From Planctomycetota bacterium (GTDB lineage Bacteria > Planctomycetota > Planctomycetia > Pirellulales > Pirellulaceae), in contig JAGWWZ010000004.1 in the NCBI GenBank assembly GCA_018970165.1, forward strand, positions 1-54,127: a DNA stretch of 54,127 bases, read 5' to 3'. The notes beneath the pieces were generated by a model. That model worked only from the letters and a program-made list of their open reading frames with translations. It had not been told where the DNA came from and did no database searches. Numbering within the stretch: the first letter of the stretch is position 1; the number at the start of each line of letters is the position of its first letter. A program made the position numbers and the translations under genes. Positions 16,634 through 25,970 of this stretch are shown here, in pieces.

Positions 16634-18055
16634 TCAGGCAAAATACGTATCGGCAGTTATCGTGCCAGGGGCTTGAATCTTGTCTCGCACTTCCCCGGCA
16701 TCCCAGGCCCAAAGTGGATGAATTTCGACATAAACTCCATCTTCGACCGTTACACCTGCGTCCTTAAGCCACGATGCGTGCAATCTCGATAACGCTCGTC
16801 GCGTATCGGCGGGCGTATCGGTCGGTGCACCGTCGGCATTCTTTACTGGCGCGAATACTTCAGCCGCATCCCCTTCCACCACCAGCGTCCTTTCTGCTGC
16901 CGGAAGAAGATCAAAAACAAATCGCTCGAATTTGTGGGCATTTGGGGCAGAAGGTTTGTGCTTCACTCCCTGGGCGTCAACGTAACTGACCACCTTGAAG
17001 GCTCGATGGAAAGGCAAGGAGTCCGAAAGGCCGGCCACTTGATGGAGGAACTCGAGGTCAAACACATGAACAGCAATATTGCCCGCCCATAACTTGAGGG
17101 AGCCATCGGGGAGTGTTTGCTCTGCAAGAGAATCGGGTAGGTCGATGTATTCGATGATCTGGGTGCGGCCGTCAATCTGCACCACATTGCCGACACGTTC
17201 CTTGGCAAATCGCTTTCTCACCACGTGGGTCGTCATCTGGGATTGCACGAGTCGATGATAACCAACCAGAAGAGGATCGCATGCTCGGACCAACGGGTTA
17301 TCGACCTGAGCGTAGAAGAATTGCTCGACGCCGCGTTGACGCATCTGATGCATCAAACCGCTCTTGGTAAGCGCCGAAACCAATCCTCCATGGCCGTCGG
17401 GGCTCAGCGCCAACTGATGTGGCGATTCCATTAGAATCTTTCCTGACGTGGCATCGACCGCAGGCATGCTCCCCTGCAGAAATGGGAAAAGCTCGTCGTG
17501 TCGGAGCCCCAGCCGATCATTGATCTCGAAGTATTCTCGGGTCGCTGAATCGGTAGCGGGACTCAGCATCACAAGCATCGGGATCGACACGCCAAATCGT
17601 TTCATCGCTCCGCGGAGCGAATCGACATGCATCTCCAAAAGCGTTCGGCCCGAAACCGGACCGATGGGAAACATGCCTTTGGGAAGATCGAACCCGAGGC
17701 GCGTTCCTTGGCCTCCAGCGACCAGGATCATTGCGACCTTTCCTTCGGCGATCGCTCGATTCCCCTCTTCGATCGCATCCTTTGCCGAAAAACCCCGATA
17801 GCTCTGCCCGAGCAACACTGCCTCCGGCGGTTGAGCGCGCTGAGCCAAAGCGACGGCATCGGTCGCGAAGCCGCCTCCCGCATGCAGTCTCGACATCAGG
17901 TCAAAATCGATCGAATCGATTTGAGCGAGCAGAAATTCTCGCTGAGGAATGGTGAGTCGATCCCAATGGGCCAAGAGATGCTCTTGGCCCGCTTCAACGC
18001 ATCGCGACCGAACTGTTTCCAACGAGGTTCCCGCCTCCATCGGTTGATCGGGCAT
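16634..18055 (-). CDS. UTP-dependent sugar-1-phosphate uridylyltransferase (UAP1/AGX-like)
   Basis: The 473-residue protein belongs to the eukaryote-type UDPGP family, with the signature LVAGGQGTRLGFDLPKGMFP beginning at about residue 111. It also has ETGH-like substrate features such as LSPDGHGGLVSAL and a YAQVDNPLVRACDPLLVG stretch typical of UDP-N-acetylhexosamine pyrophosphorylases. The expected reaction is GlcNAc-1-P (or a related sugar phosphate) plus UTP to UDP-sugar and pyrophosphate; the exact sugar cannot be fixed. It begins 5 bases after the FKBP gene stops and lies upstream of manC, so an FKBP-UDPGP-manC transcript is likely. Confidence 0.88.
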   Translation of the reverse strand: MPDQPMEAGTSLETVRSRCVEAGQEHLLAHWDRLTIPQREFLLAQIDSIDFDLMSRLHAGGGFATDAVALAQRAQPPEAVLLGQSYRGFSAKDAIEEGNRAIAEGKVAMILVAGGQGTRLGFDLPKGMFPIGPVSGRTLLEMHVDSLRGAMKRFGVSIPMLVMLSPATDSATREYFEINDRLGLRHDELFPFLQGSMPAVDATSGKILMESPHQLALSPDGHGGLVSALTKSGLMHQMRQRGVEQFFYAQVDNPLVRACDPLLVGYHRLVQSQMTTHVVRKRFAKERVGNVVQIDGRTQIIEYIDLPDSLAEQTLPDGSLKLWAGNIAVHVFDLEFLHQVAGLSDSLPFHRAFKVVSYVDAQGVKHKPSAPNAHKFERFVFDLLPAAERTLVVEGDAAEVFAPVKNADGAPTDTPADTRRALSRLHASWLKDAGVTVEDGVYVEIHPLWAWDAGEVRDKIQAPGTITADTYFA

Positions 18056-18060
18056 CGGAG

Positions 18061-18777
18061 CTATTTAACGTCGAGCAATTCGACTTCAAAGGTGAGGAGT
18101 TCGTTCGGCCCGATCACGGGAGGACGTCCCTCCTCGCCGTAGGCCAACCCAGGAGGAATGAACAATCGCCACTTATCTCCAACCTTCATTCGCTGCAGCG
18201 CCTCGGTCCATCCAGAGATCACGCCGTTGACTGGGAATTCAATCGGTTCCCCTCGCTTGACAGAGCTATCGAAGATCGTGCCGTCAAGGAGCTTTCCTTC
18301 GTAATGCACTTTGACTTTGCTGGTGACCGTAGGAGTCTTGCCCGCTCCTGCCTTAATGACTTCGTATTGAAGACCTGATTTGGTGGTTTGGATCCCTTCC
18401 TTATCCTTGTTGACCTTCAAGAACTCGTTGGCCTTCTCGAGATTCTTTCGACCGATATCGATCATCTTCTTTTGAATCTTCTCTTCGAGCGACATGAAGC
18501 AGGCTTGGATCTGCTCGGGAGTGAGCTTCTCTTTTTTGGCCAGACCATCCAGGAACCCATTGGTGAACTGCTCAACATCGAAATCAGAGGCTTCGAGAGA
18601 CGCGCTCCTCATGTCGGATCCTACTTTGAAGCCGAGCGCATAGCTGACTGGATCCTTAACGCCGGGAACTTCAGGAAGTTGAGGTTTGACTTGCAAGGGT
18701 TGTTGTCCGTTCGCGTAGGTTCCTAGGGTGAGCAGGATGGCACAGGCCAGCCATCGATACAAAACGATAGATTTCAT
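18061..18777 (-). CDS. Secreted FKBP-type peptidyl-prolyl isomerase (Mip/FkpA-like)
   Basis: The 238-residue protein has a signal peptide (LACAILLTLGTYANGQ) and an N-terminal dimerisation region (about 35-135: SYALGFKVGSDM, then helices with EKIQKKMIDIGRKNLEKANEF). A C-terminal FKBP domain covers about 140-238. The domain shows the Mip/FkpA pattern: GLQYEVIKAGAGKTPT, VKVHYEGKLLDGTIFDSS, WTEALQRMKVGDKWRLFIP and LAYGEEG. It should fold proteins in the periplasm by prolyl isomerisation. It is the first gene of the run leading into the two sugar-nucleotide enzymes. Confidence 0.93.
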   Translation of the reverse strand: MKSIVLYRWLACAILLTLGTYANGQQPLQVKPQLPEVPGVKDPVSYALGFKVGSDMRSASLEASDFDVEQFTNGFLDGLAKKEKLTPEQIQACFMSLEEKIQKKMIDIGRKNLEKANEFLKVNKDKEGIQTTKSGLQYEVIKAGAGKTPTVTSKVKVHYEGKLLDGTIFDSSVKRGEPIEFPVNGVISGWTEALQRMKVGDKWRLFIPPGLAYGEEGRPPVIGPNELLTFEVELLDVK

Positions 18778-18993
18778 AGAGCTTTTCGATCCTGGACGGC
18801 GTCAGTGGTCTGGCGCGGGTGCTGAATGCTGAAACAAATCGAGTACAATTCGACTGAAAGCATCCGAAATGGAATACAAGAAGACTAACGAACCATGGGC
18901 TCGGATTGTAGCCCATTTCGGGGAAAACCGCGGCTAGACCGGCTGTTTCATTCCATGCAACAAACCCAATACTTCAAATAGAGGATAACTGAG
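18778..18993. other. Divergent intergenic region between FKBP and alcohol dehydrogenase genes
   Basis: This 216-base region must hold promoters for two divergent genes. I see no clear sigma-70 boxes, palindromes or riboswitch-like folds in it. A GAGG lies a few bases before the TTG start at 18994. Confidence 0.5.
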
Positions 18994-20070
18994 TTGAAAG
19001 CTCTCCTGCTGACCGAGCCGAGAAAATTGGAAGTTACCGAACTACCGCAACCGCAGATCGGCCCGAAAGACTTGCTGGTCTCGGTGCGTGCCTGCGGAAT
19101 TTGCGGGAGCGATATTCACGGGTACGACGGCAGTTCCGGGCGTCGCATTCCGCCGTTGGTCATGGGGCATGAGGCCGCAGGCGTGGTGGCTGCGGTCGGC
19201 GATCAAGTTACCCGTTTCCGAGTTGGCGACCGAGTCACCTTCGACTCGACCGTATCCTGCGGCGAGTGCAGTTCCTGCCGCTCCGGATCGATCAACCTAT
19301 GCGAAAACCGACAGGTGCTCGGGGTCGCATGCCAGGAATTCCGTCGCCAAGGAGCGTTCGCCGAATTGGTAGCCGTCCCTCAGAACATCGCCTACCACAT
19401 TCCGGACTCTTTATCTTTCGATCACGCCGCGATGATCGAGGCGGTTTCCATCGCTGTCCATGCGACCAATCGCACTCCACGGTCGTTGGGTGGATCCGTT
19501 GTTGTCGTCGGTTCTGGAATGATCGGGCTACTATGCATTCAGACACTGCGCCTTTCGGGATTTTCCAAGATCATCGCGGTCGATTTGGAGGACGAGAAAC
19601 TCGCGCTGGCGAGACAACTTGGGGCAACCCACACCATCAACGCTCGAAACGTCGACCCGGTGAACCAAGTGCTCGAGTGGACATCTGGGCGTGGGGCAGA
19701 TGCAGCCATGGAAGTCGTCGGGGCCAACAAGCCGGTTCAAACCTGTTTTGAGGTGGTTCGACGCGGAGGTTCCGTGACCTTGGTGGGCAACCTCACTCCC
19801 AAAGTCGAGTTGCCACTCCAAATTGTCGTGACTCGCGAACTTTCGGTCTACGGTTCCTGTGCATCCAACGGCGAGATCCCGCAGTGCATCGAACTCCTTG
19901 CCTCGGGTGCGATCCAAGTCGATCCGCTGATCACGGCTCGCGCCACCCTCGACGAAGCTGCCGGTTGGTTTGATCGACTGTATGCGGGTGAGAAGGGGGC
20001 GATGAAAGTGATCGTCCGCCCGACGAAAACGAACACCGAGGACGAAACGAACACCGAGGACGAGAAGTAA
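18994..20070 (+). CDS. Zinc-dependent medium-chain dehydrogenase (sorbitol/galactitol-1-phosphate dehydrogenase type)
   Basis: The 358-residue protein is an NAD(P)-dependent alcohol or polyol dehydrogenase. Catalytic zinc ligands are C37 and H59-E60 (in GICGSDIHG and GHEAAG). The structural zinc site is C89, C92, C95 and C103. A Rossmann motif GSGMIGL lies near 173. The overall pattern fits the sorbitol dehydrogenase / galactitol-1-phosphate 5-dehydrogenase group; the substrate is not determined. The start is a TTG at 18994 with GAGG upstream, which gives the standard opening MKALLLTEP. The last residues consist of an acidic duplicated TNTEDE tail encoded by an 18-base tandem repeat. Confidence 0.88.
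   Translation: MKALLLTEPRKLEVTELPQPQIGPKDLLVSVRACGICGSDIHGYDGSSGRRIPPLVMGHEAAGVVAAVGDQVTRFRVGDRVTFDSTVSCGECSSCRSGSINLCENRQVLGVACQEFRRQGAFAELVAVPQNIAYHIPDSLSFDHAAMIEAVSIAVHATNRTPRSLGGSVVVVGSGMIGLLCIQTLRLSGFSKIIAVDLEDEKLALARQLGATHTINARNVDPVNQVLEWTSGRGADAAMEVVGANKPVQTCFEVVRRGGSVTLVGNLTPKVELPLQIVVTRELSVYGSCASNGEIPQCIELLASGAIQVDPLITARATLDEAAGWFDRLYAGEKGAMKVIVRPTKTNTEDETNTEDEK
20029..20063 (+). repeat. 18-bp-period tandem duplication in the dehydrogenase 3' end
   Basis: A 17-base sequence at 20029-20045 recurs exactly at 20047-20063 (period 18). It duplicates the codons for TNTEDE and extends the C-terminus with an acidic tail not expected in this enzyme family. Confidence 0.8.
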
Positions 20071-20135
20071 CGTCACCATGAGCAACCGAGCCGACTGAAT
20101 TCTTCGGCACATCGACTTGTTCTGGCTGCTCTTCG

Positions 20136-20405
20136 TACTCGTACTCGTACTCGTACTCTTACTCTTACTCAGGCCAACAGGACGGTACTCGTACTCCAAT
20201 CGGAGCACTGCATTGTACCACTGCGTCCTGGTCTACGCACTGGTCGGCAATGAAATCTCGAGCTGGAAAGTGGATCGAAGGCCGAGGAGGGAAAACGCAT
20301 TGCAGCGTGCCGGTTCGGAATATCGGACAATCGCGATGCTGCTATCGAAGACGAGCCATCGAGTACGAGTACCGTACGCTTACGCGTCCTGAGTACGAGT
20401 ACGAG
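20136..20405. repeat. Inverted hexamer-repeat element (GTACTC)n ... (GAGTAC)n
   Basis: The left side has six hexamers (four GTACTC, two TTACTC, 20136-20171), a 14-base spacer and two more GTACTC (20186-20197). The right side has two GAGTAC (20361-20372), an 18-base spacer and two more (20391-20402). A 15-base arm at 20183-20197 is exactly complementary to 20361-20375. The inner ~163 bases are not repetitive. The whole looks like a symmetric mobile or structural intergenic element, not a random microsatellite. Confidence 0.7.
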
Positions 20406-20673
20406 GGGATTGTGACGCGATGGCCAGAACTCAACACTGGACCGATGCAACCCTCGACTTGTGCATCGACAATAACGAATCAAAACAAAAAGCCGTGCTG
20501 GATCCCGAGACCCGACACGGCATTGTTGATGAAAAAAATCCTCCGACCGTTTGCGGCACGACACGGAGCCGCTGCGAGACTGGCGCAAATCGAGCGTGCT
20601 ACTGCACTCGCCGTTGTGATTTGGGCCAACGCAAAATGATGGTCCCTCAGCCGGAAAAACGATCGGAGGCTAA

Positions 20674-20702
20674 GTGTGCGAGTCAATTTCCAACTCGCAC
20701 AC
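20674..20702. terminator. Perfect 10-bp hairpin downstream of cphA, possible terminator
   Basis: GTGTGCGAGT (20674-20683) pairs perfectly with ACTCGCACAC (20693-20702) around a 9-base loop. It lies 75 bases beyond the cphA stop on the minus strand, where a run of five T follows only about 13 bases later. It may therefore be a processing or attenuator-type structure instead of a classical intrinsic terminator. Confidence 0.4.
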
Positions 20703-20776
20703 CGTGAACTATAGGTCACGAATCATCCTGTGGAAAGGTTGATTCACGATTCCTTCTCGAGACTTAGCGACAAAAG

Positions 20777-23506
20777 CTAACGATCGCTGGAAACTTTTTT
20801 CGCACCAGCCGTTGAGTTGCTGACCGAGAGATTACCGGTATCCCCTGAGTCCGGTTCCTGTTTGGTCCGAAGCGCCACATCGAGATCGATTTCGCGTCCT
20901 AGGTTCTCATGCTCGATGGCTCGCTGCAAATACTGAACCGTAGCGTCGATCGTGTCGGCCTGCAGAAGCATCAAGTCATCTTTTTTGAGCAACTTCAGCG
21001 CCTGATCAACGGCTTTCTCCCATCCCACAACATCGTACACTTCTTTGCATCGTCGACCTCGATCGATCCCTTGCTTGAACATCGCAGCGATCTCACCCGG
21101 TTGGCGACCTCGCGTGTATTGATCTTCGTACAGGATGATGCGGTCGAAATGGTCCGCGAGGATTTCTCCCTGACGCACCATGTCGACATCTCGACGATCT
21201 CCTGCTGCGGAGTAGATCGCGGTCCGATGTCCTTCGGGGAACTGACTCAATGCATCGATCACTGCAAGCAGACTCGAGGAGTTGTGCCCATAGTCGGCGA
21301 TTACGGTCGCGCCGTGCACTTCCAAAAGATTGAAGCGGCCTGGTACCTTGTCCATATGGGAAGAGAAAGACTCCAGACCAGAAACGATCTGCTCGCTCGG
21401 CATGCCTAGGCCCCAGCACGCAGCAGTGGCGGCCAAAACGTTCTCTACTTGGAATCGGATACGCCCGTGATGGGTCAACGGAATCTGATTGACGGTTGTC
21501 AGCTTGGTCTCGCTCTCCCCTTCAGCCATCACAATCAGTCCGTTTCGGACGAATACAACGCGTTCACCCTTTTGACGATGAGCCTGAAGAACCGGATCGA
21601 TTTCGCTCAATGCGAAGAAGATGACGCGGCCCTTGCAGCGTTCGATCATCGCTGCTGTCAATGGATCATCAGCCTTGAGGACACCGTATCCTTTCTTGTG
21701 AACCCCTTCGATGACACATCGTTTGACGATTGCGAGTTGTTCGATCGTTTCGATATCGGAAAGACCGAGGTGGTCACCTTCGCCAATGTTGGTCACGATG
21801 CCAACATCGCACGCATCGAACCCCATCCCTTCGCGGAGAATACCGCCTCGGGCAGTCTCCAAGACAGCCGCCTCGACAAACGGATTCATCAGCACCGACC
21901 GTGCGCTCTGCGGACCACTGCAGTCACCCGAGTCGATCCGCCGACCACCAACATAGATACCATCGGTGCAGGTCATGCCGACCTTCTTGCCAGTGTTGGC
22001 AACCATGTGGGCAATCAACCGAGTCACCGTTGTCTTGCCGTTGACACCGGTGACGCTCACGATCGGAATGCGACCGTTGTTATCGCCGGGATACATCATG
22101 TCGATGATGGATTCCCCGACCGGACGAGGCGTGCCTAAAGATGGCTCCAAATGCATCCGCAGGCCAGGGCCCGCGTTGACTTCCACGATGACGCCTCGCT
22201 GTCCTTGCAGAGGCTGGGCGATATCTTGAGCGACGACATCGACACCTGCGATGTCTAGTCCGACGATTCGGGCCGCTTCGATGGCATGCCGAGCCACATC
22301 GGGATGAACCAAGTCCGTCACATCACTTGCGGTACCGCCGGTGCTCAGATTTGCATTGCGGCGGATCAGAACCTTTTTCCCCAGCGGCGGAATCGTATCG
22401 GGTGTCATCCCTTGTTCGAGCAACACTCCTAGTGCAACGGCATCGATCTTGATCAAACTCAGGGCCGTGGAATGCCCATCGCTACGGCGAGGATCCTGAT
22501 TGACGATATCGATCAGTTGCTGCACGGTCGAACGACCATCGCCTATCACATGTGCAGGCTCGCGACGCGCGGCCGCTACCAACTTGCCACCGATGACCAG
22601 CAAACGGTAATCGTCGCCCGGTGCATGGCGCTCGACAACGATCGATCGCCCCTCTTCGCGTGCTGCTTGATAAGCGGCGACCACCTGCTCTCGCGTTTGC
22701 AAGTTCGTGGCAACACCGCGACCATGATTGCCATACTGAGGTTTCACGACCACTGGCAAGCCGATGTCTTCCGCGGCTTCCCATGCATCGTCTGCATCCT
22801 CTACTGCTCGCCCCTCGGGCGTGGGGACTCCGATCGAGCGGAGCAGCATGCGCGTCATGTCTTTGTCCTGCGCGATCGATTCGGCAATGGCGCTGGTTGC
22901 ATCGGTCTCTGCGGTACAGATGCGGCGTTGATGCACCCCATAGCCCAGTTGCACCAGGCTCCCTTCGTTCAAGCGTCGCCACGGTATTCCGCGCGCCTTG
23001 GCCGCGTCTACAATCGAACGCGTGCTCGGTCCGAGGCATACATCGTAAGCGTATTCCCTCAGATGATTGACCGTACCCGAGACATCGAATGGACTATCTT
23101 GGATCGCTGCCATCAACAATTCGAATCCCTTGTCCAAACATGCCAAGGCCAACTTCTCTTCCTTGTAAGCGATGGCGACTTTGTAGATTCCATCGACGTT
23201 GGTCTCCCTCGCGCGACCAAAGCCCACCGGAGTGCCAGCTAAGGTTTGCAGTTCGAGCGTCACATGCTCCAGGATATGGGCCATGTAAGTGCCCCGACGC
23301 AAGCGAACAAAAAAGCCACCTCGCTCGCCAACGCTACAACGATGCTCCACCATCGTCGGCAACCATGCCATCAGCCTGTCGTTGAACCCCGGAATCATTT
23401 CCGAGGAAGTGTCCTTCAGTTCTTCTAGGTCAACCCAAGCCTCGAGCACCGGGTAGTTGGCCCAGATGTTCGGTCCTCGGAGTTTGTTCACCTTCAGAAT
23501 CTTCAT
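20777..23506 (-). CDS. cphA: Cyanophycin synthetase
   Basis: CphA polymerises aspartate and arginine into cyanophycin, a nitrogen-storage polymer, using ATP. I start at the ATG at 23506, preceded by AGAGGAAG; the product then begins MKILKVNKLRGPNIWANYP, the standard CphA opening, and has 909 residues. The order is: N-terminal domain (to about 160), ATP-grasp domain (about 210-470, with VVVKPQYGNHGRGV and VEVNAGPG), then a Mur-ligase-like domain with the P-loop VTGVNGKTT and a C-terminal part around ADYGHNSSSL. Both catalytic halves are present. No cyanophycinase (cphB) or second cphA-like gene lies nearby. Confidence 0.93.
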   Translation of the reverse strand: MKILKVNKLRGPNIWANYPVLEAWVDLEELKDTSSEMIPGFNDRLMAWLPTMVEHRCSVGERGGFFVRLRRGTYMAHILEHVTLELQTLAGTPVGFGRARETNVDGIYKVAIAYKEEKLALACLDKGFELLMAAIQDSPFDVSGTVNHLREYAYDVCLGPSTRSIVDAAKARGIPWRRLNEGSLVQLGYGVHQRRICTAETDATSAIAESIAQDKDMTRMLLRSIGVPTPEGRAVEDADDAWEAAEDIGLPVVVKPQYGNHGRGVATNLQTREQVVAAYQAAREEGRSIVVERHAPGDDYRLLVIGGKLVAAARREPAHVIGDGRSTVQQLIDIVNQDPRRSDGHSTALSLIKIDAVALGVLLEQGMTPDTIPPLGKKVLIRRNANLSTGGTASDVTDLVHPDVARHAIEAARIVGLDIAGVDVVAQDIAQPLQGQRGVIVEVNAGPGLRMHLEPSLGTPRPVGESIIDMMYPGDNNGRIPIVSVTGVNGKTTVTRLIAHMVANTGKKVGMTCTDGIYVGGRRIDSGDCSGPQSARSVLMNPFVEAAVLETARGGILREGMGFDACDVGIVTNIGEGDHLGLSDIETIEQLAIVKRCVIEGVHKKGYGVLKADDPLTAAMIERCKGRVIFFALSEIDPVLQAHRQKGERVVFVRNGLIVMAEGESETKLTTVNQIPLTHHGRIRFQVENVLAATAACWGLGMPSEQIVSGLESFSSHMDKVPGRFNLLEVHGATVIADYGHNSSSLLAVIDALSQFPEGHRTAIYSAAGDRRDVDMVRQGEILADHFDRIILYEDQYTRGRQPGEIAAMFKQGIDRGRRCKEVYDVVGWEKAVDQALKLLKKDDLMLLQADTIDATVQYLQRAIEHENLGREIDLDVALRTKQEPDSGDTGNLSVSNSTAGAKKVSSDR

Positions 23507-23749
23507 AACTTCCTCTTTCTCTGTTTTTAGCAGACAATCAAGGGGCGAAATGCTAGCAACATCTAGCGACGAGTAGGCCCCACACCGGTCGATACCCAGC
23601 CTGACCAATCGGCGAATTTCGTACCAAGTGATTGTAATGTCGGCAGGTTCTCCTTTTCCAATGAAAATCGAGAACTCAGAGGCAACGAAATCTGCCGCCG
23701 CCCCTTCGACCTGATGTCAAACCGACTACATCCCCGTATCGGACTGATA

Positions 23750-25252
23750 TCAGCCGTTTTCAGCTTGGCGAAGCATGGTAATTTCGATGGCGGCCACAAG
23801 AGCTTTGGCCTTGTTCACCGTTTCGGCGTATTCGCTCGCCGGGTCGCTATCGGCCACCAACCCCGCGCCGGCTTGGACGTAGACTTTTCCGCCGCAGATC
23901 ACCATGGTCCGGAGGGTGATGCAGGTATCCATATTTCCCCGATAATCGAAATAACCGACAGCCCCTGCGTAGGGACCACGGCGGGTGGGTTCGAGCTCAT
24001 CAATGATTTCCATGGCCCGGACTTTTGGCGCTCCGCTTACGGTTCCTGCTGGCAGGCAGGCTCGGAAGGCGTCCATCGCCTGCAGATCCGATCGGAGGGT
24101 TCCCTGGACATTCGACGAGAGATGCATGACGTGCGAGTAGTGTTCGACCACCATCAGGTCGGTCAATCGGACCGATCCGAACTGGGCGACCCTCCCAACA
24201 TCGTTTCGCCCCAAATCGACCAGCATGACATGCTCGGCACGTTCCTTGGGGTCGGCCAGAAGCTCCGCTGCTAGCCGCTCATCGTCCGCAGGCGTTTTTC
24301 CTCGGGGACGTGTCCCTGCCAATGGTCGAACGGTAACCTCTCGGTCAACCACACGAGCCATCACCTCTGGACTGCTCCCGACAAGTGTGCAGTCTGGGGT
24401 GCGAAGAAGGAACATGAAGGGGCTCGGATTGATCACGCGAAGCGATCGATAGATTTCGATCGGTTCGCAATCGCACTCGACCTCGAATCGTTGACTGAGC
24501 ACGACCTGAAAAATATCTCCTGCTTGGATGTACTCTCGGCATCGAGCTACCGCTCGTTCGAAAGTCTCACGCGAGAAATTGGATTTCGTCTGCAGTGTTG
24601 GGGTCATCTTTAGCGGGATATCAGACAGTCGATGATTCTCAAGAGGGCAGTCCAATCGCTCGACAATCGCCCGGATTCGCTCAATGGAAGCCGCGTATGC
24701 AGCCTTGGAGTCGATCTCCGGCCCGGTCCGTACGAGGTTCAGCACCATCACGGTCTTGTTGACGTGATCGAACACGACGAGCGATTCGTAAAAACCGAAA
24801 TCGAGGTCGGGCAAACCTCGATCGTCTTTCGGGGCGTTGGGTAATCTCTCGACGTAACGTACAACGTCGTAGGACGCATAACCGATGGCTCCTCCGACAA
24901 ACGGCGGCAACTCCGGAAGTTGGGCGACCCTGTAGCCGCTGATCTTCTCGGACAGGAACGCCAAGGGATCGTCGTGTTTTATTTCGGTGACCGAGTTATC
25001 CTGATGCCACTGCACATGATTCCCACGCGCGACCACGCGGGCTCGCGGTCCAACGGCGATAAAGCTGTATCGACCGATCTTTTCGCCCCCGATCACGCTT
25101 TCGAAGAGGCCGGCGGAACCCTGGCCATCGTCGAGTAGACGAAACGCGCTGACCGGCGTCAGTTGGTCGCTCAGCAAGCGTCGATAAACTGGTACCCAAT
25201 CGTAAGATTGGGCCAAGGCTTCAAAGGTTGGGTAGTCAGGAAATGCACTCAT
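23750..25252 (-). CDS. trpE: Anthranilate synthase component I
   Basis: TrpE converts chorismate to anthranilate with ammonia supplied by TrpG, the first step of tryptophan synthesis. The 500-residue protein has the N-terminal regulatory domain (including [16 protein letters not shown]-like sequence reading [16 protein letters not shown]). The chorismate-binding domain contains [37 protein letters not shown] and [18 protein letters not shown]. The complete motif set argues for TrpE over the related PabB. It stands alone; no trpG is in the window. The start codon at 25252 is only 115 bases from the divergent mcsA start. Confidence 0.92.
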   Translation of the reverse strand: MSAFPDYPTFEALAQSYDWVPVYRRLLSDQLTPVSAFRLLDDGQGSAGLFESVIGGEKIGRYSFIAVGPRARVVARGNHVQWHQDNSVTEIKHDDPLAFLSEKISGYRVAQLPELPPFVGGAIGYASYDVVRYVERLPNAPKDDRGLPDLDFGFYESLVVFDHVNKTVMVLNLVRTGPEIDSKAAYAASIERIRAIVERLDCPLENHRLSDIPLKMTPTLQTKSNFSRETFERAVARCREYIQAGDIFQVVLSQRFEVECDCEPIEIYRSLRVINPSPFMFLLRTPDCTLVGSSPEVMARVVDREVTVRPLAGTRPRGKTPADDERLAAELLADPKERAEHVMLVDLGRNDVGRVAQFGSVRLTDLMVVEHYSHVMHLSSNVQGTLRSDLQAMDAFRACLPAGTVSGAPKVRAMEIIDELEPTRRGPYAGAVGYFDYRGNMDTCITLRTMVICGGKVYVQAGAGLVADSDPASEYAETVNKAKALVAAIEITMLRQAENG

Positions 25253-25367
25253 TGGGCTGTTTCACTGCGTATTGAACGATTTTTTCCACCGCATCGCCCG
25301 ATGGACGAGACCTGCTTATACTAACAGGCCTCCAGGGAACCGCGAATCGCTAAACAACTTTTCAATT

Positions 25368-25946
25368 ATGAAGTGCCAGCACTGCGAAAAGACAGCCACC
25401 TTCCACATCACCGAATTGACGGGCCCCGATGGGCCGGCGGTGATGCACCTGTGCGAAGAGCACGCGCGGGATTTTTTCAACCAGGATGGCTCGACCCACC
25501 CTGCGACCGCACTGAACAAGATGCTCAGCAAACAGCTTAAACTCGACAAAATGTCCGAGGAACTGTCCGCGGTCGACAAAAAAGAATGCCCAATGTGCGG
25601 GATTACGTTCGCGGAATTCCGAAAAGGGGGACGCCTCGGATGCCCCTACGATTATGTTGCCTTCGAGGAAGACCTCGAACCGCTTCTGATCAATATCCAT
25701 GGTGGCATCAGCCACACCGGGAAACTCCCTTCCAACCAAACTGGCACTCCCCAGCGACAATTCCGGATCAAGCAGCTCAAGGACGAAATGAAAGAAGCGA
25801 TTGAAAAAGAACAATACGAAGCGGCAGGAAAACTGCGAGACCGCATCGCCTCCATCGAGCAAGGGGAGCTCGACGATCTCGACGGAGAGACTGAACCGCC
25901 GGACGACGACTTCCAATCAAATCCTACCCAACCACCATCTCACTGA
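25368..25946 (+). CDS. mcsA: McsA-like zinc-finger adaptor with UVR motif
   Basis: McsA binds and stimulates the protein-arginine kinase McsB. The start at the ATG 25368 gives MKCQHCEKTATFHITEL, the usual opening; the frame stays open for 32 more codons upstream. The 192-residue protein has two Cys-rich zinc sites (CQHC with a following CEEH, and CPMCGITF followed by a later Cys). Its UvrB/UvrC motif helix is LKDEMKEAIEKEQYEAAGKL at about 140-160, and the tail is acidic and Pro-rich. It lies 24 bases upstream of mcsB. Confidence 0.9.
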   Translation: MKCQHCEKTATFHITELTGPDGPAVMHLCEEHARDFFNQDGSTHPATALNKMLSKQLKLDKMSEELSAVDKKECPMCGITFAEFRKGGRLGCPYDYVAFEEDLEPLLINIHGGISHTGKLPSNQTGTPQRQFRIKQLKDEMKEAIEKEQYEAAGKLRDRIASIEQGELDDLDGETEPPDDDFQSNPTQPPSH

Positions 25947-25970
25947 CGCCCTAGAGTTTCCCTAAAGATC

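Larger units (their letters stand above)
20071..20776. other. 706-base non-coding stretch with repeats
   Basis: No credible gene lies between the dehydrogenase stop and the cphA stop. Frames across it encode low-complexity Val-Leu, Tyr-Ser or Glu-Tyr runs because of hexamer repeats. The left half (20136-20405) is an inverted hexamer-repeat element, listed separately. The right half contains several inverted repeats, including the hairpin at 20674-20702. A longer-range near-complementary pair lies around 20539-20552 and 20657-20669 (CCTCCGACCGTTT against AAACGATCGGAGG). Confidence 0.6.

Noticed and set aside
20117-20639. Short frames with Val-Leu or Glu-Tyr runs between the dehydrogenase and cphA genes
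   Set aside because: The runs come from the hexamer repeats; there is no ribosome site and both strands give equally long frames.
23507-23608. Longer N-terminus for cyanophycin synthetase
   Set aside because: The standard start MKIL with a strong ribosome site lies at 23506; the upstream codons do not match the family.
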